From Spinacia oleracea (taxonomy: Eukaryota; Streptophyta; Magnoliopsida; Caryophyllales; Amaranthaceae): 64,000 nt of DNA. The stretch spans positions 9,039,143 through 9,103,142 of the forward strand of contig NC_079491.1 in NCBI RefSeq assembly GCF_020520425.1. Reading direction: 5' to 3'. This document shows positions 33,550 through 44,275 of the stretch, piece by piece. A program made the position numbers and the translations under genes. The notes under the pieces are model-generated. The model saw only the letters and a list, made by a program, of their open reading frames with translations, made no database searches and had not been told where the DNA came from. The first letter of the stretch is position 1, and each line of letters begins with the position of its first letter.

Positions 33550-34760
33550 GATTTGGCACGGTCGGTGGGACGATTTCTACCTCTCATCTCTTTCTCCGCA
33601 ATCAAATACTGAAGCACTTTCGAGCCGTAAAAGCATGATGATGAAGAAACAAGATCCAATCATGGCGGCCAAGAAAAGATATATTCACTTTGATGCAACC
33701 TTACCGTCGCTAATAAACCCTCAGAAGGTGGCTGCAAAAGCAACAAGTTCTTCCCTCCAACATCAATCCAGGGCCCGCCACAGGATCCAAGAAATCGAGC
33801 GGTCCATAGTCCGTCACAGGAGCCAATCAATGGAGCAATAAACGTCGTCGTTGCAAATGTCATGGCGATTGAAGCAAGCATGATTGAGGAAGAATTGGTG
33901 AATAGGTAGCAACTCATTGAAAAACTTGTCCAGGACGGCGAAGAAAAATGAGCCCAAATCAACCGACAAGAAGAAATAATTGCCAATTTGATCAAGAAGC
34001 TTGAAAAACGTCCCATTGGCGAATCATATAGAAATGGTGAAATCGAAAGTGAAGGCAAAAGCAATGGATCTAAATCGATTGCGAAGTCCAAACCAAGAAG
34101 GAAAAGAAAGACCCATGGTGATTCGTTCTGTTTCCAACAAATTCCAGATATGATAGACAAAGCTATCAAACACCAACTTGATGGAAATCCTAACGAAAGT
34201 GGCTATTACATCACACCTTACACAAAAGGATTGATGCATGCCTTGGAGATGCCTAACGCTTCTCAACCTCCAAAATTCATGCAGTTTGATGGAAAAGGCA
34301 ATCCGAAGCAACATGTTGTACTTTTTATCGAAACGTGTACAATGCAGGCACTAAGAGAGACTTGCTCGTGAAATAGTTTGTTCGATAGCTAAAAGAAGTT
34401 GCCTTCGATTGGTACTCTGATGAATTAGAATCTAGATCGATTGATAGCTGGGACCAGATGGAAGAATTGTTCCTGAATCGCTTCATAAGCACTCGTCGTA
34501 TTGTCGGCATGATGGAGTTGATACAAATAAACCAGTTGGAAGATGAACCGGTCGTGGAATACATCAATACTAAGTCTTCAATGCAAGGATCATTTGCACA
34601 AAACCTCTGCATTTGACATGTGCATTCAAGGCATGCATTGGGACTTGGTTTATATCTTGCCAAGAATCAAGCCCAAAACATTCCAGGATTTGGCAACTCG
34701 AGCTCACGAAATAGAGGTTGCGATAGCCAATCATAAAGAAAAGTCCAATTAGTCGGGCAT
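33550..34760 (+). pseudogene. Gypsy gag remnant
   Basis: Several short frames together resemble retrotransposon gag of Gypsy elements: KKRYIHFDATLPSLINPQKV, then (33988-34371) YYITPYTKGLMHALEMPNAS and PPKFMQFDGKGNPKQHVVLF, then ESIDSWDQMEEL-type and DMCIQGMHWDL-type segments, then FQDLATRAHEIEVAI. Frameshifts and stops interrupt it repeatedly, and no protease, reverse transcriptase or integrase follows. It is an old non-autonomous or deleted copy. Confidence 0.75.
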
Positions 34761-36328
34761 TTGTTGAGACCTTGACGATTTGGGTCCACAAGTCTGCAAG
34801 AAGTTTCAACAATGATCCTGGGAAAAAGGTAAAAAAGATTGTCCTCAAAGCTCCTAAGCAGGAGCATAAACTGCATAACAAAAAAAAAGAAGACATTTTG
34901 AACTACATTTGGCTTGATCCAAAAAGGTGAAAAAGTAATCACTATATTTGGTACGTAGGCATCTTGGACAATCAAAAAATTCAAGAGCAGCCACATAAAA
35001 AAATGGAAAATAATTAATTTTGTAGTATAAGTTGATTTTGAAATTGTATTCCTTAAAAAAGATTAAATGAGAACATATGTTTTGAAAAACACCAAATGTT
35101 TTAGTAAACAAATGCTTTTAAAAATGAAGTACGAAATCGGGGGGCATTGGTAAAAAAAAATTCAAATTTTGTTACTTTATCTTCAAAAATTATTTTGTAA
35201 AATGATGACCATGAAAGTTTGTTGTCATTTACTCAAAGTTTGGAGAAAGCTCAAAAGCAAACACCTCGAACCAGCGATCTGGATAAAGCTTCCAAGCACC
35301 AGGGGTTCAACTACATTGAGATCTGGAGAAAGCTTCCAAGACCCTGAAATTTGTAAAAGCGATAGATTGAAGGATGGAGAAAGCTTCCAAGCACCATCAC
35401 GTAACAAATCTCAAAAGGACCAAACTTCACCAAATTTTCTTGAAGACCTAGAAGAAGTCGTCGAATTTTCTGGAGAAATCCACCAAGCACTAGGAATCCA
35501 AATGTTGAACATGAAGATTGGAGAAAGCTACATGCACACATGAGGTGGGTTTTATTCGACTTCCTTGTTCGCTAAAAACTCCCGCGTATTTATGGTGAGA
35601 GGACGATATTGCCATTTGAAAGAAAATCTACCCCTCCCCCTTGACCCCACCGTCAACGGCGAATCCCGAATTTTTGTATGGGGTTGGCCAAAACAAAATG
35701 TATTTTTTCTCTTTATAGTTTGCACTACATATGTTTTTCTCTTTCTCTTCTAGTTCTGTAGGAGATTTTTGTGATATGTTCTCAGAAGTTGAACTTTTTA
35801 GAGAATTGACCTCAACCAACTAATATTACTATTCATCGGGTTTTTTAGGTTCAAAAATATTGCATTCAATCAAACACAATTGAGTAGGCAACAAAACTTG
35901 AGATTACCTCCATGTCAGAAAACAAAAATCAAAATAACCCATATCATGAAAAAATAATTCCCAACAAAATTAGTATTAGTATACTCGTGAGAAAAAAAAT
36001 CAAATAATTACAAAGAAATCGATCTGATAAAAAGATCCTATAATTAATCATAAATTGCAAATAACAAAAAAAAAAAAAAAAGCGACACACTGAATTTGCA
36101 AGAAACTCCTCTAGTCCTTCTCTGTTGACGTTGAAAAATAATGGGGAACAATCTATCTTTGAATTTTTCACAAACAAATTTAAAACCAAAATCAATCATC
36201 GAGAATCATAACAATTTACTACAACAAAATTATCAAACACAAATTGAAGTACCAAAACCATATCAATAACCTTACCTTAGATATGAAAAGCAAGTCAAAT
36301 TCGACAATCTTGGTTCAACCGTATGTAA
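34761..36328. other. 3' part of the Gypsy element and flank
   Basis: Includes GTACGTAGGCATCTTGGACA (about 34951-34970), a phrase common near Gypsy gag-pol ends, and a G-run CGGGGGGCA at 35138-35146 that could be the polypurine tract. No matching 3' LTR follows it. Instead there is a degenerate tandem repeat (35236-35535), then AT-rich sequence with no gene. Confidence 0.45.
35236..35535 (+). repeat. degenerate tandem repeat, GGAGAAAGCTTCCAAG unit
   Basis: The phrase (T)GGAGAAAGCTTCCAAG(C)ACC recurs four to five times at roughly 50-55 bp spacing, with a late copy near 35519. Tandem repeats near the 3'UTR are known from Tat/Ogre-type Gypsy elements. Confidence 0.6.
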
Positions 36329-36356
36329 CTAGTATTCTATGCACGCGATGCATGCG
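36329..36356 (-). mobile_element. Helitron-like 3' terminus
   Basis: Minus strand: GCATGC-ATC-GCGTGC hairpin, then ATAGAATACTAG followed by T. The layout and sequence resemble the Helitron end at 13779. The 5' end was not located. Confidence 0.4.
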
Positions 36357-36707
36357 GATATGTTTCAAAAATCTGATTAAATATATACACATGTAAATAT
36401 GTAATGTTCCAACGTTTTATAATTTTTTTTACAATTTTTGTAAGGGTATTATCGATATATTACGTGGATACCTAATTGCTAGGTTACTAAATTACCTGAA
36501 CTAAAATAATACTTCAATGACATTTTCCCCTAATTTTTCCTATATACACGCTACACGTGCTTAAAAGCATGCACATTTGATAAAACATGTAAGAAAATTT
36601 ATTTAAAATAAAAGAAAAAATAAACATATTTATATGTAACAAAATCTAGTTATTAATTAATTTAATAACAAATTAACTACAATAAACGTAAAATATTGTG
36701 TTTTATA

Positions 36708-36951
36708 CTCCCTCCGTATTTATTTAAAAGATACACTATCTATAATCGGCCGTTTTTAATTAAAAGATACACTTTTCCTCTTTTTTTTGGCATGTCATAT
36801 TTCCCAATTTCAATTATATTAATATTTCTCTCCTTCTTGTGATCCCACACTTACTCACATCATTTTTTTACAACACTAAATAATTCACCCACTATATCCC
36901 ATTTTCATCTTAATTTAGTGTCGGTCAAAGTGTATCTTTTAATGAAATGAG
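36708..36951. mobile_element. Stowaway-like MITE, degraded right end
   Basis: Left end CTCCCTCCGTATTTATTTAA after TA. Subterminal AAAAGATACACT is matched by AGTGTATCTTTT near the right end. The right terminus (AATGAAATGAG before TA) has lost most of the GGAGGGAG. Confidence 0.5.
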
Positions 36952-37036
36952 TACTTTTTTTATTTACTTTTTGCGTTTTTTGCCGCAAGAGTGAAAGGAA
37001 GGCGAAAAGAAGAAGAAGGCGAAGAAGAGGAAGGTG

Positions 37037-37160
37037 TTTCTTGTAGTAATAAGGGCATGTTTGGCCAAATTTCTGGAAAGTAACTTTTGTTTGGCCAAGT
37101 TTCTTGTAGTAATAAGGGCATGTTTGGCCAAGTTTCTGGAAAGTAACTTCTGTTTCATAG
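37037..37160 (+). repeat. 63-bp tandem duplication
   Basis: TTTCTTGTAGTAATAAGGGC...GGCCAAG occurs twice in tandem with period 63 (37037-37099, 37100-37160). Phrases such as GGGCATGTTTGGCC suggest it derives from a MITE end. Confidence 0.75.
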
Positions 37161-38268
37161 AAGAAGTTATACATAAACTATTTCTAGAGAAATAGTTGTG
37201 AGAAATAGAATCGTTTGGCCACCAAATTCAAAAGTACTTTTAAGACTTAAAACCAAATTTACATTGTTTGGCCCATGATATATTCTTATAGTTATTTCAT
37301 CTTTTTTTTCTTATAAATAAAATTAATAATAATAATTTGTTGACATATAAAGGTAAGAATTTGTTGTTCTTGTTTTTATATTTATCATCTTTAAACTTGC
37401 TCTTAAAATTTTCTTTTGAAACTAACTTGAGATTTTGGTCGGTTGTAGCAATTTTATTAATTTAGTGAGTTAATTTAAAGTGTAATTATTAAACTATTAT
37501 TTGAAATTAAATTCTCGAATTTCACCCGAGATTCAAAATTCTGAAAAATAATTCGTTTAAGGATTAAAGATTATGTTATTCTAAAAATTAGTTTAAACTC
37601 AAAGATTAATTATGAAATTACGAATTATGTTTTAAAATCGAATTAGTCATAAGATATTATTTTCGTTAATTGATTCTCTTTAAATCAACATTTTCTAAAT
37701 CAAAGTGTTAAAGAGTTTATTTAATTGATTAAAGTTAATTATATTTAAGGTTTAAAATTCGAATTTACTTTTATTTGAGTAAATGACCCAATCGCCTCAT
37801 TACTTTGAAAGTATGAGACATCTTTCTACACTTATATTTGACAAATGCCTAGAAGTAGAAGGTATAAGAAGATGAAAAAACAAAAAACTAATGCAGTCTT
37901 ATATAGAAATAGAAGGTAGAAGGTAGAAGAAGATGAAGAGACTCGTCGGAAATATAATGCATTCGGAGGTTTGTAGACACTAAAAATTTATAGTGTATTA
38001 CAAATAAATTAAATTAATTAATTTGGACCGATATCATAATATTAATCCATTTTAATTATTTTTGGCCCACCTAAATTAAATACCCAAGTTAATCAAATAC
38101 AATTTGGGTCATAAATATTTGGGCTAGGTCGTATTGTCAGCCTGAAATAAACAAATCAAGTAGGCCAGATCGAAGACATTAGAAATAACTTCACAATTAT
38201 TTATTGTTTTTCTCTTTATAGTAACAAAAGTTTGGTCACTTACCCTTTCTCATCAATTATATATAAAA

Positions 38269-38621
38269 GAAAAATTTGGTAATATTAATCCAACTTTTGG
38301 CCGGTTTTCTTTTATTAATCCCACCTACGATATACTTTTTAATAATCCCACATTTACTACCCAACGACTTTTATTGGACTTAAGTGACCTGTAATTGGTG
38401 AAAAAGTCATCGAGATGGTGATGAGTTGATGATGATGACTGAATATATCGAGAGAGAGTACTGCCACGTAGGGACATATTACCGCCTACAATAGGTTTAT
38501 GACGTGTTGGGCCCAATAAAAGTCGTTGGGTAGTAAAGTTGGGATTATTAAAAAATATTTCGTAGATGGGCTTAATAAAAGAAAATCGGCCAAAAGTTGG
38601 ATTAATATTACCAAACTTTCC
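38269..38621. mobile_element. near-palindromic Mutator-type MITE
   Basis: 353 bp with about 90-bp inverted arms: TTTGGTAATATTAATCCAAC, TTTTGGCC(G/A)GTTTTC and TTTTATTAATCCCAC appear on the left, and their reverse complements on the right. A 9-bp target duplication TATATAAAA flanks it (38260-38268, 38622-38630). No coding. The arms would fold into a long hairpin if transcribed. Confidence 0.8.
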
Positions 38622-38630
38622 TATATAAAA

Positions 38631-39789
38631 TACATGTGGATAAAAATGTTGTTAGTTGCAAGTTACGGGTTGTAAATTGGAAGGAATGGGTTGGTCGCCC
38701 CACACTAGAACCTTCCATTTCAGTAAACACTAGCAACTTACAGGTTGTAAAACAAGGTTAAGTAAATTGAAAGCAGAAGACCCTACCCAACCCATTAATT
38801 TTTGAACCCGATCTACTCCAACCCGTTAGCCAAATGAACCTACTGATTAATCCAACTCAAAACCCGATCCGTTGTCCATATTGACACCCCTAGTTTTTCT
38901 TCATTTGGTGATAAGATATGGTATCTAAATCCATCTTTAAACCCATTGCTAATTGCACCCCTTTGTACAAACAATAGTGTAGTAGGCGTGTGTGTAGCCA
39001 TGTATGTCATGTTTTAGGATATTCAATAATTTTAACAGGAACATACCAAGTGTATGAAGAATTCAATCTTGAACTTTACTAATTCAATGAAATACGTAGT
39101 AGGACATAAGAAGAGAAAAGATGTAGCACTTAGACTCCACTAATTAATTCCCACATAGTACATATATAGTTACATACCAAAGAATGCAAAGACCTTGACA
39201 AATTCCGACATGGCCACATCCCATGTAAATTGAACTACGTACTACACACCATGCATCAATTTACAAACAAGACCGACGCTCTACCACTAAGCTATAGCTA
39301 GCTCAATTATTTTAATAAATTTGTAGTAAATCATCAATATCTATCAATTATACCTATCAACTCTGTTTTTTAATACTCGCAACGTTTGTTACTTTTGTGC
39401 ATGCCAATGCACAACTTTAATTATTAATATCTTAAATTCTCTTTATGAAAAATTATAAAATTTTTATATTTTGAAAATAAACATTGAGACGAATCTAACC
39501 AGATCTCACATGACTATGTTTTATCTTATATACAAAACACCAAGAACAGTCAAATTAAACTATATGAATAGTGTAAAAAGTTCAAACTTGCGAGTATTAA
39601 CAAAACGGAGGAAGTACTTGGCAAGTTAAGCCATAATTAGGGGATATAATTATGTAAATTGTAAGAAAGAATCACCCACCCCTCACAAATATCCCGCTTA
39701 ACATCCATACTACAAAAGCACAACCTCTATTCTAAGTTTGAAGGTTATATGCTAATTAAGATCCACATAAAGAATAAATTAATTTTAAA
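38631..39789. other. intergenic, MITE and a tRNA-like scrap
   Basis: A degraded MITE spans 39361-39614 (CTCTGTTTTTTAATACTCGC ... GCGAGTATTAACAAAACGGA, TA at right). On the minus strand 39304-39269 reads CTATAGCTTAGTGGTAGAGC, like the 5' half of a tRNA (A box), but no B box or acceptor stem follows. No gene. Confidence 0.5.
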
Positions 39790-39806
39790 ACGAAGCAATA
39801 TCAATT

Positions 39807-39922
39807 TTTTTTACGCATAGCACACCCGGTTCACCGGAGCTTAGCTCCGACTACATCCGGATCCGACCCGGGTCGCACACCTTGCTTGTGGTGGGTGAGT
39901 CTCCCAACAAGAGTTTCTGCAT
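39807..39922 (-). mobile_element. short SINE with 17-bp target duplication
   Basis: 116-bp insertion flanked by perfect copies of ACGAAGCAATATCAATT (39790-39806 and 39923-39939). A T-run on the left is an A-tail on the minus strand. The minus strand carries GCGACCCGGGTCGGATCC, which could be a degenerate B box. Length, tail and long variable-length duplication fit LINE-mobilised SINE insertion. Confidence 0.75.
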
Positions 39923-40087
39923 ACGAAGCAATATCAATTAACCAACGCATTTTATACCTCCCAAAAGTTTAATAATATAGTTATTAATAATTGCCTAAGC
40001 TTGCACGATGAGTATCATATATTCATATCTACACTGCATCTTGATTCTTAACAAAGTAACAAACACATTTTTGCTCAAAGGGAACTG

Positions 40088-40667
40088 ACTCACTGAGTGG
40101 TGGATTTACAGATGATTCTGGTGGGTCACGTGACCCAGCAAAATGTTGAAAGAAAAAAAAGAAAATATTTCGCCCAAAATAGGACATTTTTCACCCAAAC
40201 ACAAAATGTCGCTATTTCTCTCCTCCCCATCTGACCGCAGCGCCGCCCAGCCCTCACCGAGTGTACAAGGTCACCGACTTACCGACAAACACAGGCGAAA
40301 GCTCCGGCCCACAGGTCCACCACCGTCAGTTTTCCGTCACCGCGCGCCCACGACGAGAAGCTGAAGCTCCGCCCCTCACCGTTCACCAACTCCGTCGCCG
40401 AGTCGCCGTACTACTCTACAGGGAGACGAGCGGTTCAGGTACGTTTTTATTGGTTTTAAATTTGAATTTGAATTTGTTGTTCATGATTAATTGTGTGCTT
40501 AGACTAGTTTACCTGTTTTTATTGATTAGTTGTGATCAAAATTGTCTGGTATACTTTGGTTAATTGCTTAATTGATTCTTAAGTTTGTGTTTATGAACAA
40601 GGTCTGTGTGTGATTGCTGCTGAATTTTCTCTTGCTTCACAGAATATAAGTTTTGTATAATTTTCAT
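40088..40667 (+). other. GC-rich leader-like block, possibly a hAT element 5' end
   Basis: Begins AGTGGTGGATTTACAG and includes GGTGGGTCACGTGACCCA, resembling the 5' ends of plant hAT elements with MYM-type transposases. A C/G-rich stretch (40225-40440) ends CGGTTCAG|gtacg, like a first exon with a donor. No transposase is visible, and a long MULE is inserted at 40668. Confidence 0.3.
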
Positions 40668-43079
40668 CGCAAATATGATGGTGCAGGGGTGTGCACAGTG
40701 CTCTTGGTGCACTGGTGTTCAAACGACATGCAATAAATATAAAACGCGGATATCTTGTTGAATTCGGAGAAGAAAAGAACAAAAGTTGTTTTTTTGATAA
40801 AAAAAGAACAAACGTTGTTCTTTTGTTAAAAAAAGAACAATGACTGTTCTGTCCCTTTTTTTTCGTTCTTTTGTTTTTCACTCCATTTTTCTGGTATATA
40901 TACCTTCTTTTTTATAATTTTCGAATCAGAATTTGTGAAGAGGAGAGAGAAAAACTATGGAAAGGAGAGAGAAACTGTGAAGAGGAGAGAGAAAGTAATG
41001 GAAAATTCTCAGATATTGGTTGATTTTTCTACTTCAATATCAAATCTATTGATTCTTCTTCTTCAAATTTGAATTCCTCTGCTGATAATCCGATTTGTGA
41101 AGGTAATTTTTTAATTTTTTAAAACGAATTACTTATTTATGATGATTTTGATTTCCATGTTCATTATTTTCATCATTTCAATTTATTTTGATTTTTTTGA
41201 TCATTTCGATTTCTGCATTTCTCAATAACCTTGATTAATGTATTTTGATTCTATATTTTGATAATTTTGATGATTAATGTATCTTGATTATATATTTATG
41301 ACGATTTTGATTTCTGTTCTTTTTTCGATTTTATATGTTCTTTTAGTCTATCTTTTGTTCTTTTATATATTGGTTCTCATATATGTATTAAGAGATCGTA
41401 ATAATACAGAAAATAATTATTGAACATGTTGTTCTTTTTTGCTTTAGCTTGTTGTTCTTTTTTGCTTTAGCTTGTTGTTCTTTGTTCTTTTTTGCTTTAA
41501 CTTGTTGTTCTTTTGATATTACACACTTCAGATCAAATTGTTCTTTTACCATTTTTGTTGTTCTTTTATCTTTTTTGTTGTTCTTTTTTCACATGGTTAA
41601 AATAAGTGTTCTACATGATATGTTTTTTTCTGCAATTTTTAATGTTCTTTTTCTTTACTTTATTATGTTCTTTTATGCTCTATTGTTGTTCGTTTTTTTA
41701 TTGGTAATGTTGTTTTACATGGTTAAAATAAGTGTTCTACATGATATGTTCTTTTCTGTATTTATAATGTTTTTTTTCTTTATTTATAATGTTCTTTTAG
41801 GTTCATCCTCTTTTTGTTCTTTTGAGGAATTGCTCTGTTTATTCAGCCTCTCTTCTTGTTCTTTCAGCTGTTTTTGAAGATTTAACATCATTTGTTGATG
41901 GTCAAGTAAAAGCTTCCTTTGCTCTTCAATACTGTACTTTTTGAAAAAAGAACAAACATAAAAGAACATTAAGATTTATATCTAATAAACATAAAAGAAC
42001 AGAACAACAAAACCCAAAAAAAAAAAACAAGTGCACCGTTCTTATCATGAACATGGCTTGTATTTCTTCTCCTTCCCCCTCTTTTTTTATTTTTTTTTAT
42101 TTTTCATTTTCTATATATATAATATTTCTCCTATTGGATTCATAACTTCTCATTTTAGAAACACATTCTTGAGAGAGAAAGAGGAGAGCTTTTAGTTTCT
42201 CCCAACAAAAGAGAGATTTTATGAGAGAGAAAGTTCAAAACAAATTTTCTCCTCCTTTTTTCTCTGAAATGTGATTTTAATTGAATTACGTTTACAAAAA
42301 AACTAGTTTATTAAGCGAAATACTATTTCAATTTCGCTATTTTTTGAATTTTTTTTATTCATTCAAAGAGGTTTATGCTGTTGATGAAGGTGCATCGGGT
42401 GATTAAGGTAAACTTTCTCGTTCTTAATTCTATGTTCTTTTTAAATTTTAATGTTCTTTTCTTATAACTTTCTATTTCTGTGGCATCAAAACAGTGTGTT
42501 CTTTTTTAGAATCAGCAATTGTTCTTTTTACATATTTATAGTGTTGTTTTCAGATATCTTTTGATAAATAAAATAACAGAATTAGAACATAAATTGGTTG
42601 AAAAAGAACATTTTCAGAACTTAAAAGAACAAGAAAAAATATAGATCTGGTTTTAAAGTTCATCAAAGGTTCGTCGTTTTATTTTTTAATTAGAACATAA
42701 ATTGGTTGGAAAAGAACATTTCCAGAACTTAAAAGAACAAGAAAAATTATAAATCTGGTTTTAAAGTTCATCAAAGGTTCGTCGTTTTATTTTTTAATTA
42801 GAACATACTGTAAATTGGTTGGAAAAGAACATTTCCAGAACTTAAAAGAACAAGAAAAAATATAACTGTTTTTTATATTTGTACCTTTTGTCTGATTTGT
42901 CAATATTAGTGTTCTTTTTGTTAGTGTTTTTTTGTTAATGTTCTTTTTGTTAATGTTCTTTTGTTAATGTTCTTTTTTTTTGCGGTTTTTATTTTTGTTG
43001 CATTTTATTGTTATTTATGTGCGTTTTGGGACAGGTGCACCAAAAGCACCATGCACACCCCTGCACAATCTGAGCGTTG
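40668..43079. mobile_element. long GAACA-motif MULE, copy 1
   Basis: 2412 bp. The left end CGCAAATATGATGGTGCAGG continues GGTGTGCACAGTGCT; the right end is the reverse complement (AGCACCATGCACACCCCTGC ... GAGCGTTG). It has a perfect 9-bp target duplication AATTTTCAT (40659-40667, 43080-43088), the Mutator superfamily mark. The interior is studded with TTGTTCTTTT and AAAAGAACA on both strands, densest at 41420-41860 and 42440-42970. There is no transposase frame; the long plus-strand frame at 41449-41877 is only the motif translated. A leader-like GAGAGAAA tract and a GAAG|GTAATTTTT donor-like site (about 41100) align with the copy at 60627. Confidence 0.85.
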
Positions 43080-43088
43080 AATTTTCAT

Positions 43089-44225
43089 GGAAAATAATTA
43101 AATTTTGGTATTTTCATACTTAATTTTTACAAGCATATATTAGCTAAGAACAGTCGAAGATGCATCAGGCAGAAATAATACTTTGAACAATAGTAAACCT
43201 GAGGGAAAGAGGTTATCACGAATCTAAGTGTCATTGATCTTCAAGTAAGTAATCTAAGCAAGTTAACCGAGGGAAATAGGTTCTCACATATTTAAGCAAG
43301 TAATCTTCACAGATCAGTAATGGTATTGAAATTCATTGAACTAATGCGATTACATCATCACACAATCATAATTTCATACTTGTAATTCATTACGTTATAC
43401 CAAAAACTCAAAAAGTGTATGATTGAATACTACAGATGCACTAGATACTCTAAACATAGGCCGGGTAAAAAGATTCCGGATCATTATAGAAGTGCAACAG
43501 TTAATGGCGTTTACCTTTATAGACTTTGTTATCCTCGGATTATTAGTTCATGAGTGCTTAATTTAAATCTTTAATTAACATGTTAATTTATGAGTTTGTT
43601 TTGATTTTTCGATTTCTTATGTAGAGAGAGATTTGTTTTTAGATGTTCCCATGGATGAGTTATAGATAGATATCAAAATATTAAAACTTTTAAAGAGCAA
43701 TTGTAATAATTTTGTTGGTATTTGATGGTGATATATATATGATATGAATCTTTCTCATAGATATGATATGAATATATGGTGCTCTATTAATTTCCTAAAA
43801 GATGACATACATAGACTCTTAATTGACTAAAGCTCAAGTCATGGTAATATGATCGACTTTAATTTGTGAGTGTTAAAGAGAAAGAGACCAGGAATTGAAG
43901 CTAGGGGGAGAATGAAACGAAATTGGTTTTAATGAAGCATATATACAGTACCTAATTGAGATTTTGAAGGAAAAATAAAATAAAATGAATTAAGGGGAGG
44001 AAACATGGCACTTTTAAATCCTCTTTATTAAATACTCCGTACGCAGTAGTAGTATTGATGACAAGAAGAAAAATGGGGGCAGTTCTGTCTTTCCACTATT
44101 ATGTGAATAGTGCTATTTAAAGGTTGTTAGAAATGTAGAAAAGAAACCATCACATACAAATACGTACAATTCTTCCATTCTATTTCTACTACAAAAGTAA
44201 AAACCCCTAATTTCAAGTTTCAACT
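43089..44225 (+). promoter_or_regulatory. upstream region of the WAK-like pseudogene
   Basis: AT-rich 1.1 kb without coding potential. TATTTAAA at 44113-44120 is a plausible TATA box about 105 bp before the former start codon. Confidence 0.35.
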
Positions 44226-44275
44226 ATGGGTATGGGTTTGGGTTTGGGTTTGGGTTTGGGTTTGGGTTTGGGTTC
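44224..44275 (+). repeat. (GGGTTT)n microsatellite at the former WAK start codon
   Basis: About seven GGGTTT units right after the ATG, coding Gly-Leu repeats that precede the signal helix. Not the plant telomere heptamer. Confidence 0.85.

Larger units (their letters stand above)
36357..38259. other. AT-rich intergenic with small repeats
   Basis: No gene. Contains a degenerate MITE (36708-36951), a 63-bp tandem duplication (37037-37160) and long AT-rich tracts. Confidence 0.55.

Noticed and set aside
33988-34371. Intact gag gene
   Set aside because: The open frame covers one segment only; frames before and after are shifted and interrupted.
35150-35200. Start of a 3' LTR after the polypurine-like tract
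   Set aside because: The sequence shows no similarity to the proposed 5' LTR beginning at 32823.
39269-39304. tRNA gene on the minus strand
   Set aside because: Only an A-box-like 5' half is present; no anticodon stem pairing, T arm or acceptor stem follows.
41449-41877. 142-residue plus-strand frame rich in Phe, Leu and Cys
   Set aside because: It is the TTGTTCTTTT array read through; no homology to a membrane protein or transposase.
40668-43079. Motif array as a CRISPR or satellite array
   Set aside because: Copies are short, irregularly spaced and on both strands, within a TE with TIRs and TSD in a plant genome; no regular spacers.
44224-44275. GGGTTT repeats as an interstitial telomere
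   Set aside because: The unit is the hexamer GGGTTT, not the plant telomere TTTAGGG.
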